Assembly: GCA_964058805.1 (NCBI GenBank)
Contig: CAXKVV010002167.1
Coordinates: 62,001-126,000 of the forward strand
DNA: 64,000 nucleotides
From: Schoenoplectus triqueter
Lineage: Eukaryota > Streptophyta > Magnoliopsida > Poales > Cyperaceae
Direction: 5' to 3'
The notes beneath the pieces are model-generated. The model did no database searches and was not told the DNA's origin. It saw nothing but the letters and a program-made list of their open reading frames with translations. Shown piece by piece: positions 23,623 to 35,600 of this stretch. Numbering within the stretch: position 1 is the first letter of the stretch; each line of letters opens with the position of its first letter. A program made the position numbers and the translations under genes.

Positions 23623-24779
23623 CAAAACATTAAAACGGGACTCGACGCCCTCGACAACGCCCAAAACGTGTCCGGGCGCGCAAAACTCAAAAACGGGACA
23701 GGACGCCCTCGGTACCGCCAAAAACGTGTCCGTGCGCGCAAAACATGAAAACGGGACCCGACGCCCTCGGCACCGCCGTAAACGAGTCCGGGCGCGCAAA
23801 ACTTGAAAACGGGAAAGGACGCCCTCGGCAGCAACGAAAACGAGTCCGGGCGCGCAAAACATGAAAACGGGACCCGGCGACCTCGGCACCGCCGAAAACG
23901 AGTCCGGGCGCGCAAAACAAGAAAACGGGACCCGACGACCTCGGCACCGCCGAAAACTAGTCCGGGCGCGCACAACATGAAAACGGGACCCGACGACCTC
24001 GGCAACGCCCAAAACGTGTCCGGGCGCGCAAAACTCGAAAACGGGACGGGACGCCCTCGGCACCGCCGAAAACGAGTTCGGGCGCGCAAAACAAGAAAAC
24101 GGGACCCGACGCCCTCGGCACCGCCGTAAACAAGTCCGGGCGCGCAAAACTTGAAAACGGGAAAGGACGCCCTCGGTAACGCCGAAAACGAGTCCGGCCG
24201 CGCAAAACATGAAAACGGGACCCGACGACCTCGGCACCAACGAAAACGAGTCCGGGCGCGCAAAACATGAAAACGGGACCCGACGACCTCGGCAACGCCG
24301 AAAACGTGTCCGGGAGCGCAAAACAAGAAAACGGGACCCGACGACGTCGACACCGCCGAAAACGAGTCCGGGCGCGCAAAACATGAAAACGGCACCCGAC
24401 GACCTCGGCAACGCCCAAAATGTGTCCGGGCGCGAAAAACTTGAAAACGGGAAAGGACGCCCTCGGCACCGCCGTAAACGAGTCCGGGCGCGCAAAACTT
24501 GAAAACGGGAAAGGACGCCCCCGGCAACGCCGAAAACGAGTCCGGGCGCGCAAAACATGAAAACGGGACCCGACGACCTCGGCACCGCCGAAAACGAGTC
24601 CGGGCGAGCAAAACATGAAAACGGTACCCGACGACCTCGGCAACGCCGAAAACGAGTCCGGGCGCGCAAAACAAGAAAACGGGACCCGACGACGTCGGCA
24701 ACGCCCAAAACGTGTCCGAGCGCGCAAAACTCGAAAACGGGACAGGACGCCCTCGGTATCGCCGAAAACGAGTCCGGGC

Positions 24780-26520
24780 GCTCAAAACATGAAAACGGGA
24801 CCCGACGCCCTCGGCACCGCCGTAAACGAGTCCGGGCGCGCAAAACTTGAAAACGGGAAAGGACGCCCCCGGCACCGCCGAATACGAGTCCGGGCGCGCA
24901 AAGCATGAAAACGGGACCCGACGACCTCGGCAACGCCGAAAATGTGTCCGGGCGCGCAAAACAAGAAAACGGGACCCGACGACGTCGGCACCGCCGAAAA
25001 CGAGTCCGGGTGCGCAAAACATGAAAACGACACCCGATGACCTCGGCAACGCCCAAAACGTGTCCGAGCGCGCAAAACTCGAAAACGGGACAGGACGCTC
25101 TCGGTACCGCCGAAAACGAGTCCGGGCGCGCAAAACATGAAAACGGGACTCGACGCCCTCGGCAACGCCCAAAACGTGTCCGTGCGCGCAAAACTCGAAA
25201 ACGGGACAGGACGCCCTCGGTACCGCCGAAAACGTGTCCGGGCGCTAAAAACATGAAAACGGGACCCGACGACCTCGGCAACACCCAAAACATGTCCGGG
25301 CGTGCAAAACTCGAAAACGGGACAGGACGCCCTCGGTACCGCCGAAAACGTGTCCGGGCGCGCAAAACATGAAAACGGGACCCGACGCCCTCGGCACCGC
25401 CGTAAACGAGTCCATGCGTACAAAACTGGAAAACGGGAAAGGAGCCCTCGGTAACGCCGAAAACGAGTCCGGGCGCGCAAAACATGAAAACGGGACCCGA
25501 CGACCTCGGCACCGCCGAAAACGCGTCCGGGCACGTAAAACAGGAAAACGGGACCCGACGACCTCGGCACCGCCGAAAACGAGTCCGGGCGCGCAAAACA
25601 TGAAAACGAGACCCGACCACCGCGGCAACCCCGAAAACGAGTCCGGGCGCGCAAAACAAGAAAACGGGACCCGACGACGTCGGCAACGCCCAAAACGTGT
25701 CCGAGCGCGCAAAACTCGAAAACGGGACAGGACGCCCTCGGTATCGCCGAAAACGAGTCCGGGCGCTCAAAACATGAAAACGGGACCCGACGCCCTCGGC
25801 ACCGCCGTAAACGAGTCCGGGCGCGCAAAACTTGAAAACGGGAAAGGACGCCCCCGGCACCGCCGAATACGAGTCCGGGCGCGCAAAGCATGAAAACGGG
25901 ACCCGACGACCTCGGCAACGTCGAAAATGTGTCCGGGCGCGCAAAACAAGAAAACGGGACCCGACGACGTCGGCACCGCCGAAAACGAGTCCGGGTGCGC
26001 AAAACATGAAAACGACACCCGATGACCTCGGCAACGCCCAAAACGTGTCCGAGCGCGCAAAACTCGAAAACGGGACACGACGCTCTCGGTACCGCCGAAA
26101 ACGAGTCCGGGCGCGCAAAACATGAAAACGGGACTCGACGCCCTCGGCAACGCCCAAAACGTGTCCGGGCGCGCAAAACTCGAAAACGGGACAGGACGCC
26201 CTCGGTACCGCCGAAAACGTGTCCGGGCGCTAAAAACATGAAAACGGGACCCGACGACCTCGGCAACGCCCAAAACATGTCCGGGCGTGCAAAACTCGAA
26301 AACGGGACAGGACGCCCTCGGTACCGCCGAAAACGTGTCCGGGCGCGCAAAACATGAAAACGGGACCCGACGCCCTCGGCACCGCCGTAAACGAGTCCAT
26401 GCGTACAAAACTTGAAAACGGGAAAGGAGCCCTCGGTAACGCCGAAAACGAGTCCGGGCGCGCAAAACATGAAAACGGGACCCGACGACCTCGGCACCGC
26501 CGAAAACGCGTCCGGGCACG
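24780..26520. repeat. Local duplication, period 985 bp
   Basis: Variant order from about 24780 is repeated about 985 bp on (17 monomers minus one base). The rare pair GCGCTAAAAACATG and GAGTCCATGCGTACAAAAC appears at the matching positions in both copies (about 25240/26225 and 25410/26395). Confidence 0.75.
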
Positions 26521-29500
26521 TAAAACTCAAAAACGGGACAGGACGCCCTCGGTACCGCCGAAAACGTGTCCGGGCGCGCAAAACATGAAAACGGGACCCG
26601 ACGCCCTCGGCACCGCCGTAAACGAGTCCGGGCGCGCAAAACTTGAAAACGAGAAAGGACACCCTCGGTAGCAACGAAAACGAGTCCGGGCGGGCAAAAC
26701 ATGAAAACGGGACCCGACGACCTCGGCACCGCCGAAAACTAGTCCGGGCGCGCACAACATGAAAACGGGACCCGACGACCTCGGCAACGCCGAAAACGTG
26801 TCCGGGAGCGCAAAACAAGAAAACGGGACCCGACGACGTCGACACCGCCGAAAACGAGTCCGGGCGCGCAAAACATGAAAACGGCACCCGACGACCGCGG
26901 CAACGCCCAAAACGTGTCCGGGCGCGAAAAACTTGAAAACGGGAAAGGACGCCCTCGGCACCGCCGTAAACGAGTCCGGGCGCGCAAAACTTGAAAACGG
27001 GAAAGGACGCCCCCGGCAACGCCGAAAACGAGTCCGGCCGCGCAAAACATGAAAACGGTACCCGACGACCTCGGCACCGCCGAAAACGAGTCCGGGCGAG
27101 CAAAACATGAAAACGGTACCCGACGACCTCGGCAACGCCGAAAACGAGTCCGGGCGCGCAAAACAAGAAAACGGGACCCGACGACGTCGGCAACGCCCAA
27201 AACGTGTCCGAGCGCGCAAAACTCGAAAACGGGACAGGACGCCCTCGGTATCGCCGAAAACGAGTCCGGGCGCTCAAAACATGAAAACGGGACCCGACGC
27301 CCTCGGCACCGCCGTAAACGAGTCCGGGCGCGCAAAACTTGAAAACGGCACCCGATGACCTCGGCAACGCTTAAAACGTGTCCGAGCGCGCAAAACTCGA
27401 AAACGGGACAAGACGCCCTCGGTACCGCCGAAAACGAGTCCGGGCGCGCAAAACATTAAAACGGGACTCGACGCCCTCGGCAACGCCCAAAACGTGTCCG
27501 GGCGCGCAAAACTCAAAAACGGGACAGGACGCCCTCGGTACCGCCAAAAACGTGTCCGGGCGCGCAAAACATGAAAACGGGACCCGACGCCCTCGGCACC
27601 GCCGTAAACGAGTCCGGGCGCGCAAAACTTGAAAACGGGAAAGGACGCCCTCGGTAGCAACGAAAACGAGTCCGGGCGCGCAAAACATGAAAACGGGACC
27701 CGGCGACCTCGGCACCGCCGAAAACTAGTCCGGGCGCGCAAAACAAGAAAACGGGACCCGACGACCTCGGCACCGCCGTAAACGAGTCCGGGCGCGCAAA
27801 ACTTGAAAACGGGAAAGGACGCCCTCGGTAACGCCGAAAAAGAGTCCGGGCGCGCAAAACATGAAAACGGGACCTGACGACCTCGGCACCAACGAAAACA
27901 AGTGCGGGCGCGCAAAACATGAAAACGGGACCCGACGACCTCGGCAACGCCGAAAACGTGTCCGGGCGCGCAAAACAAGAAAACGGGACCCGACGACCTC
28001 GGCACCGCCGTAAACGAGTCCGGGCGCGCAAAACTTGAAAACGGGAAAGGACGCCCTCGGTAACGCCGAAAAAGAGTCCGGGCGCGCAAAACATGAAAAC
28101 GGGACCTGACGACCTCGGCACCAACGAAAACAAGTGCGGGCGCGCAAAACATGAAAACGGGACCCGACGACCTCGGCAACGCCGAAAACGTGTCCGGGCG
28201 CGCAAAACAAGAAAACGGGACCCGACGACGTCGACACCGCCGAAAAACGAGTCCGGGCGCGCAAAACATGAAAACGGCACCCGACGACCTCGGCAACGCC
28301 CAAAACGTGTCTGGGCGCGAAAAACTTGAAAACGGGAAAGGACGCCCTCGGTACCGCCGAAAACGAGTCCGGGCGCGCAAAACAAGAAAACGGGACCCGA
28401 CGACGTCGGCACCGCCGAAAACGAGTCCGGGCGCGCAAAACATGAAAACGACACCCGACGACCTCGGCAACGCCCAAAACGTGTCCGGGCGCGAAAAACT
28501 TGAAAACGGGAAAGGACGCCCTCGGTACCGCCGAAAACGAGTCCAGGCGCGCAAAACAAGAAAACGGGAAAGGACGCCCTCGGTAACGCCGAAAACGAGT
28601 CCGGCCGCGCAAAACATGAAAACGGGACCCGACGACCTCGGCACCAACGAAAACGAGTCCGGGCGCGCAAAACATGAAAACGGGACCCGACGACCTCGGC
28701 AACGCCGAAAACGTGTCCGGGAGCGCAAAACAAGAAAACGGGACCCGACGACGTCGACACCGCCGAAAACGAGTCCGGGCGCGCAAAACATGAAAACGGC
28801 ACCCGACGACCTCGGCAACGCCCAAAATGTGTCCGGGCGCGAAAAACTTGAAAACGGGAAAGGACGCCCTCGGCACCGCCGTAAACGAGTCCGGGCGCGC
28901 AAAACTTGAAAACGGGAAAGGACGCCCCCGGCAACGCCGAAAACGAGTCCGGGCGCACAAAACATGAAAACGGGTCCCGACGACCTCGGCACCGCCGAAA
29001 ACGAGTCCGGGCGAGCAAAACATGAAAACGGTACCCGACGACCTCGGCAACGCCGAAAACGAGTCCGGGCGCGCAAAACAAGAAAACGGGACCCGACGAC
29101 GTCGGCAACGCCCAAAACGTGTCCGAGCGCGCAAAACTCGAAAACGGGACAGGACGCCCTCGGTATCGCCGAAAACGAGTCCGGGCGCTCAAAACATGAA
29201 AACGGGACCCGACGCCCTCGGCACCGCCGTAAACGAGTCCGGGCGCGCAAAACTTGAAAACGGGAAAGGACGCCCCCGGCACCGCCGAATACGAGTCCGG
29301 GCGCGCAAAGCATGAAAACGGGACCCGACTACCTCGGCAACGCCGAAAATGTGTCCGGGCGCGCAAAATAAGAAAACGGGACCCGACGACGTCGGCACCG
29401 CCGAAAACGAGTCCGGGTGCGCAAAACATGAAAACGACACCCGATGACCTCGGCAACGCCCAAAACGTGTCCGAGCGCGCAAAACTCGAAAACGGGACAG

Positions 29501-29586
29501 GACGCTCTCGGTACCGCCGAAAACGAGTCCGGGCGCGCAAAACATGAAAATGGGACTCGACGCCCTCGGCAACGCCCAAAACGTGT

Positions 29587-31237
29587 CCGGGCGCGCAAAA
29601 CTCGAAAACGGGACAGGACGCCCTCGGTACCGCCGAAAACGTGTCCGGGCGCTAAAAACATGAAAACGGGACCCGACGACCTCGGCAACGCCCAAAACAT
29701 GTCCGGGCGTGCAAAACTCGAAAACGGGACAGGACGCCCTCGGTACCGCCGAAAACGTGTCCGGGCGCGCAAAACATGAAAACGGGACCCGACGCCCTCG
29801 GCACCGCCGTAAACGAGTCCATGCGTACAAAACTTGAAAACGGGAAAGGAGCCCTCGGTAACGCCGAAAACGAGTCCGGGCGCGCAAAACATGAAAACGG
29901 GACCCGACGACCTCGGCACCGCCGAAAACGCGTCCGGGCACGTAAAACAGGAAAACGGGACCCGACGACCTCGGCAACGCCGAAAACGAGTCCGGGCGCG
30001 CAAAACATGAAAACGAGACCCGACCACCGCGGCAACCCCGAAAACGTGTCCGGGCGCGCAAAACAAGAAAACGGGACCCGACGACGTTGGCACCGCCGAA
30101 AACGAGTCTGGGCGCGCAAAACATGGTAACGGCACCCGACGACCTCGGTAACGTCCTAAACGTGTCCGGGCGCGAAAAACTTGAAAACGAGTCCGTGTGC
30201 GCAAAACAAGAAAACGGGACCCGATGACGTCGGCACCGCCGAAAACGAGTCCGGGCGAGCAAAACATGAAAAAGTTTCTCGACGACCTCGGCAACGCCCA
30301 AAACGTGTCCGGGCGCGAAAAACTTGAAAAAGGGAAAGGACGCCCTCGGTACCGCCGAAAACGAGTCCGGCCGCGCAAAACAAGAAAACCGGACCCGACG
30401 CCCTCGGCACCGCCGTAAACGAGTCCGGGCGCGCAAAACTTGAAAACGGGAAAGGACGCCCTCGGTAACGCCGAAAAAGAGTCCGGGCGCGCAAAACATG
30501 AAAACGGGACCTGACGACCTCGGCACCAACGAAAACAAGTGCGGGCGCGCAAAACATGAAAACGGGACCCGACGACCTCGGCAACGCCGAAAACGTGTCC
30601 GGGCGCGCAAAACAAGAAAACGGGACCCGACGACGTCGACACCGCCGAAAACGAGTCCGGGCGCGCAAAACATGAAAACGGCACCCGACGACCTCGGCAA
30701 CGCCCAAAACGTGTCTGGGCGCGAAAAACTTGAAAACGGGAAAGGACGCCCTCGGTACCGCCGAAAACGAGTCCGGGCGCGCAAAACAAGAAAACGGGAC
30801 CCGACGACGTCGGCACCGCCGAAAACGAGTCCGGGTGCGCAAAACATGAAAACGGCACCCGATGACCTCGGCAACGCCCAAAACGTGTCCGAGCGCGCAA
30901 AACTCGAAAACGGGACAGGACGCCCTCGGTACCGCCGAAAACGAGTCCGGGCGCGCAAAACATGAAAACGGGACTCGACGCCCTCGGCAACGCCCAAAAC
31001 GTGTCCGGGCGCGCAAAACTCAAAAACGGGACAGGACGCCCTCGGTACCGCCGAAAACGTGTCCGGGCGCGCAAAACATGAAAACGGGACCCGACGCCCT
31101 CGGCACCGCCGTAAACGAGTCCGGGCGCGCAAAACTTGAAAACGAGAAAGGACACCCTCGGTAGCAACGAAAACGAGTCCGGGCGCGCAAAACATGAAAA
31201 CGGGACCCGACGACCTCGGCACCGCCGAAAACTAGTC
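29587..31237. repeat. Higher-order block with a 31-bp monomer deletion, copy 2
   Basis: Copy of 11640-13290 at offset 17,947 bp. It has the same 31-bp-deleted monomer (junction about 30188) and the same rare words. It ends less than 100 bp before the retroelement insertion point. Confidence 0.8.
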
Positions 31238-31324
31238 CGGGCGCGCACAACATGAAAACGGGACCCGACGACCTCGGCAACGCCGAAAACGTGTCCGGGA
31301 GCGCAAAACAAGAAAACGGGACCC

Positions 31325-31329
31325 GACGA
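31325..31329. repeat. Target-site duplication, left copy (GACGA)
   Basis: GACGA at 31325-31329 immediately precedes the element and is repeated at 37047-37051 immediately after it. Removing the element and one copy restores a normal satellite monomer (CCCGACGA/CGTCGACACC). Confidence 0.95.
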
Positions 31330-31992
31330 TGATGGCGATCAAGTCATGGCAGGTTTACATATAAACAATCATGATCAAGGAAGCAAGTTATGGACCAGTT
31401 CTCAGCTTGAAGAACCAGGCCCAAGTCATATTTACAATTAATTTACGAAACAGCAGCTCTCTGGACAGATTCGTACTGGGCCAGTATTTTGGGCATAACT
31501 CTCTCATAAAGGCTCGGATTTGGGTGATTTAAATTTCTGTGATCAGATAATGAAATGGACTATCTTTTTTATGTTTTGAGTTTCTCCAGATTCCAGAGTC
31601 TTCTTGGTCAAAACCTCGTGTCAAGTGAGCGTGGTTACTGAGGAGCCAGCCAGCAATTAGTTTCTTGGAACTTGTCTTTTGAGTCTTTCTATGTTTTAAT
31701 TATATTTGGGAATTAGCAGTAGTAGTTAATGTTGTTTTTATTGTGTTTTGATATTTTCAAAAATAGTTAAGGAGTTATTAATTAGTAGGAAGTTTCTAGA
31801 GTTGAGTTGTATGGCTATATAAAGCCTAATTTCTGAATGTAAACTCACTTGTTGAATTATTATGAAAAAGTTTATCTTGAGTTGAGTTTATCTCCTCTTT
31901 TATCCTGCTGTGAGTTGAGAGTATCCTCCAGTTGTGATTTTATAGTTGAACGTGTGCGTGTCCTTGGACGATTCATAGCTCGAACGCTATCA
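31330..31992 (+). repeat. 5' LTR
   Basis: 663 bp, beginning TGATGGCGATC and ending CGCTATCA. It contains a TATA box (31816-31823) with transcription start expected about 30 bp later. The first 112 bp (part of U3) correspond to the pol 3' end when read in the 3' LTR, but are not translated here because the pol frame does not lead into them. Confidence 0.95.
31816..31823 (+). promoter_or_regulatory. TATA box of the 5' LTR promoter
   Basis: TATATAAA inside GGCTATATAAAGCC. It should drive the genomic RNA starting near 31850, leaving about 170 nt of untranslated leader before the gag ATG at 32019. The identical box in the 3' LTR is at 36870-36877. Confidence 0.7.
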
Positions 31993-31994
31993 GT

Positions 31995-32006
31995 TGGTAT
32001 CAGAGC
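31995..32006 (+). other. Primer-binding site, initiator tRNA-Met
   Basis: TGGTATCAGAGC, two bases after the end of the 5' LTR, is complementary to the 3' end of plant initiator tRNA-Met, the usual primer of plant Ty3/gypsy and many Copia elements. Confidence 0.93.
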
Positions 32007-32018
32007 AGCAGGCGAAGG

Positions 32019-32648
32019 ATGGTGCGACGTAGTGCTCGTGTCAATCCTCCTGAAGGCAACCAGCAAGCCGATCGAGATATTGAGTTGAACGAGTTGAGGC
32101 AGCATGTGCAACAATTCCAAGAGCGTCTAGCGCGCATGGAGGCCGCTGGGAACAACCGCGATGATTCCTATCGTGGCTCAGATGGCGAAACTTATGGTGA
32201 CGATGATGCCGAGTTCAACCCCTTCCACGACAACCACACCTTGGTGTCCAGTGATGAAGAGGCTCTCCATCAAAATCACACCCGAAGGAACCAGCAATTT
32301 CGACGGGCTTTTGATCTAAAAGCGGATATTCCTGTGTACGAAGGGCGCATACAACCCGATGAGTTCATAGATTGGCTCAATACGGTTGAACGTGTCTTTG
32401 AATACCAAGATGTCCCTGAGGAAGAGAAGGTGAAGATTGTTGCCATCAAATTAAAGAAGCATGCATCTATTTGGTGGGAGCAGTTGAAGATGAAGCGAGC
32501 CCGTGAGGGTAAGCAAAAAATCAGAACATGGGAAAAGATGGTGAAAGAGTTACGAAAGAAGTTTCTGCCGGAAGGGTACTTGCAAGAGGCCTTTTTTCAA
32601 CTTCATGGCTTTGTTCAAGGTGAAAAAAACTGTGGCAGATTACACTGA
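32019..32648 (+). CDS. gag: Gag capsid protein, N-terminal part, frame-broken
   Basis: The first ATG after the PBS opens a 209-codon frame. Residues 1-20 are basic and polar, 22-44 are predicted helical (LNELRQHVQQFQERLARMEA), and 50-82 are acidic. From about residue 98 the frame follows the plant Retrotrans_gag pattern, with WW at 152-153 and KFLPEGYLQEAFFQLHGF at 181-198. The capsid domain then breaks off: after residue 203 the frame leaves the family pattern and stops six codons later (H209), while the family pattern continues in the +1 frame from 32628. The switch lies in a run of seven A (32623-32629), where one A too many explains it. The zinc knuckle of gag lies in the downstream frame. 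Gag packages the RNA into virus-like particles in the cytoplasm. The simplest reading is a single-base insertion (or sequencing error); programmed +1 shifting inside the capsid domain seems unlikely. Confidence 0.9.
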   Translation: MVRRSARVNPPEGNQQADRDIELNELRQHVQQFQERLARMEAAGNNRDDSYRGSDGETYGDDDAEFNPFHDNHTLVSSDEEALHQNHTRRNQQFRRAFDLKADIPVYEGRIQPDEFIDWLNTVERVFEYQDVPEEEKVKIVAIKLKKHASIWWEQLKMKRAREGKQKIRTWEKMVKELRKKFLPEGYLQEAFFQLHGFVQGEKNCGRLH

Positions 32649-35600
32649 AGAACTTGATCACCTCATGTTGAAATGTGGCGTTGTTGAGCCCGAAGAACAA
32701 ACCATTGCACGATATCTTCGTGGCCTTCGCAAGGAGATTCATGATGTGGTAACTTTACAGCCTTTTATCTCTTATCATGATGTGTTTAAACTTGCCACAA
32801 AAGTTGAGAAGCAACTCAAGGAGAAAGAAGTCAGAAAAACAGCGAGCTTTGGTGGTAGCCGAGTTCTCAATCGAGGCCATCCAACAAGCCATGGGAGCAG
32901 TACGCAATCAGCCAAACCAACATCAAGTGCAGTGGCCAAATTTTCAGCAAAAACCGCAACCGCAGGACCCTCTAAACCAGCCCCTAAAGCTGTTCAATGC
33001 TATCGGTGCAAAGGGTACGGTCACATCATGTCCGAGTGCCCAAACCAGCGGGTATTTACCATTATTGAAGAACCCCTAGAAGAGGAGCAAACAGATTTTG
33101 ATTCTCCACCCGTGTTTGATGAGGCAGCAGATGAGGAGGATGTCATTTATGGAGATACGGGTGAGATGTTGGTGATTAGGCGTGTGCTGAATTCCAGTCC
33201 CGTTCAAGATGATGTGTGGCTCCGTAACAATATCTTCCATACACGATGCACCTCTCATGGGAAGGTATGCGATGTTATCATTGATAGCGGGAGTTGTGAG
33301 AATGTTGTTTCTGAAATTATGGTACAAAAGTTGCCGCTTAAAACTGAAAAGCACCCAAAACCGTACAAACTCTCTTGGTTGGAAAAGGGTAAATGTGTGC
33401 AAGTTGACCAGCGTTGTTTGGTTAATTTTTCTATTGGTGAGAAGTACCGAGATGAGGTATGGTGTGATGTAGTTCCTATGGATGCTTGTCATTTACTTTT
33501 GGGGAGACCTTGGCAGTTTGATAGAAAGGTACACCATGATGGTTTTAAAAACACTTATTCTTTTGAGCTGAATGGTGCTAAGATTACTTTGGGTCCTTCT
33601 AGAATGGAAATGAAATCTAAACCAGCCCTCAAGGATAGCAATTTCATTCTCTCAAAATCTGAATTTACTGAAATTTTTGAAGAATCCCAAATAGCCTTTG
33701 CATTGGTGGTGAAAGAAGTTAAGGGTGACAGAAATCCTCTAATACCCGGACCAGTGGTACCTTTACTTGAACAATTTCAGAACCTTGTTCCAGATGAAAT
33801 TCCAGCAGGTTTACCTCCAATGAGGAGTGTGCAACACTGCATAGATTTTGTTCCTGGTGCAATTTTGCCAAACAAAGCAGCATACCGAATGAACCCAACA
33901 GAAAATGCCGAGTTGCAGCGGCAAGTAGATGAGTTGATGAGAAAGGGTTTGGTGCGTGAAAGCATGAGTCCTTGTGCAGTTCCAGCCTTGCTTGTGCCAA
34001 AGAAAGATGGTTCTTTTCGCATGTGTGTGGATAGTAGAGCGGTCAACAAGATTACTATCAAGTATCGCTTCCCTATTCCTCGTCTAGATGACATGCTAGA
34101 TCAGCTCCATGGTGCTAGTGTGTTTTCAAAGATTGATCTTAGAAGTGGGTACCATCAGATTCGTATGAGGCCTGGTGATGAATGGAAGACAGCATTTAAG
34201 ACCCGTGATGGATTGTTTGAGTGGTTGGTGATGCCATTCGGACTCTCTAATGCTCCTAGTACTTTTATGAGACTAATGAATTTGGTGTTTAAGTCTTTTA
34301 TTGGCAGATTTGTGGTGGTCTATTTTGATGACATACTCGTGTATAGCACGGGTAAAGAAGAGCATTTGGAACACCTTCACCAAGTCTTTGAAGTGCTAGC
34401 TGAACAGAAACTCTACATCAACCTCAAGAAGTGCGAGTTCCTAACCAGCAACTTGGTGTTTTTAGGCTATGTGGTTTCAGCTAAAGGTATTCATGTTGAT
34501 CCTTCTAAGGTGGATGCAATTGTTTCATGGCCAACACCAGCCAACATTCATGATGTGAGAAGTTTTCATGGACTGGCCTCATTCTATCGCCGGTTCATTC
34601 GAGATTTCAGCACTCTTGTCTCTCCAATCACCGAGTGCTTGAAAGGAGGAGTATTCAAATGGACGAAGGAAGCTGAAAAGAACTTTCAGCTCATCAAGGA
34701 GAAGATGACAGCAGCCCCAATTCTTGCTTTGCCCAACTTTGAGAATATTTTTGAGCTTGAATGTGATGCATCTGGTGTAGGCATTGGTGCGGTTCTCAAT
34801 CAAGAGGGTCGACCTATTGCCTTCTTTAGTGAAAAGCTTTCAGATTCACGTAAGAACTACACTACATATGACAAAGAGTTCTATGCAATTGTACGAGCTC
34901 TTGGGCATTGGAGACACTACCTCATTTCCAAGGAGTTCATTCTCTACTCCGACCATGAGGCGCTGAAGTTCATAAATGGGCAGCACAAGCTCAAACCGAG
35001 ACATGCAAGGTGGGTGGAATTTTTACAAGGCTACACATTCCACATCAAGCATAAAAGTGGTGCTTCAAATCAGGTGGCAGATGCTTTAAGTAGGAGGCAT
35101 TCTTTGCTGTCCACAATGAAGGTAAATGTTCTTGGGTTTGAAGTGATCAAGGAGTTGTATTCTGATGATGAGTTCTTTGGCACGATAAAAGCTGAATGTG
35201 CAAAAGGTCCATATAAAGAATTTATGGTGAATGATGGATATATTTTCTATGGCAACCGTTTGTGCGTACCGAATTGTTCTTTGAGGTGGCAGATCATTAA
35301 AGAGGTTCATGATGGTGGGTTAAGTGGTCATTTTGGACGAGATAAAACTAGTGCATTACTCCAAGACCGTTTCTATTGGCCTAAAATGATGAAGGATGTG
35401 AACCATTACATTTTGAGATGTAGAACTTGCCATCTAGCAAAAACAAAGTCTCAAAATTCTGGACTTTACACTCCCCTTCTTGTTCCTAATGCACCGTGGG
35501 AAGATGTGAGCATGGACTTTGTGATGGGACTGCCCCGAACTCAACGCAGCAAAGATTCAATCATGGTGGTGGTTCATCGGTTCTCTAAAATGGCACACTT

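Larger units (their letters stand above)
5144..31329. repeat. 58-bp tandem satellite array, left part
   Basis: About 451 head-to-tail copies of a 58-bp unit, all in the same orientation. Landmarks on the plus strand are GTCCGGGCGCGCAAAAC, then GAAAACGGGAC 3 bp later, then CTCGGCACCGCCGAAAA closing the unit. The consensus is about 64% G+C with about 10 CpG. Variation is concentrated in a few positions: CGAG or CGTG at the start; AT, TC, TT or AA before GAAAACGG; CCTCGG or CGTCGG; CACCGCCG, CAACGCCC, TACCGCCG or TAACGCCG near the end. These combinations recur in fixed orders over many units, giving higher-order repeats. The left edge is abrupt; at the right the array is interrupted only by the retroelement. 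Confidence 0.97.

Noticed and set aside
32623..32630. A programmed -1 frameshift heptamer (A AAA AAC) in gag
   Set aside because: A -1 shift leads into a frame that stops about 14 codons later; the pol frame is +1 relative to gag, and the break lies inside the capsid domain.
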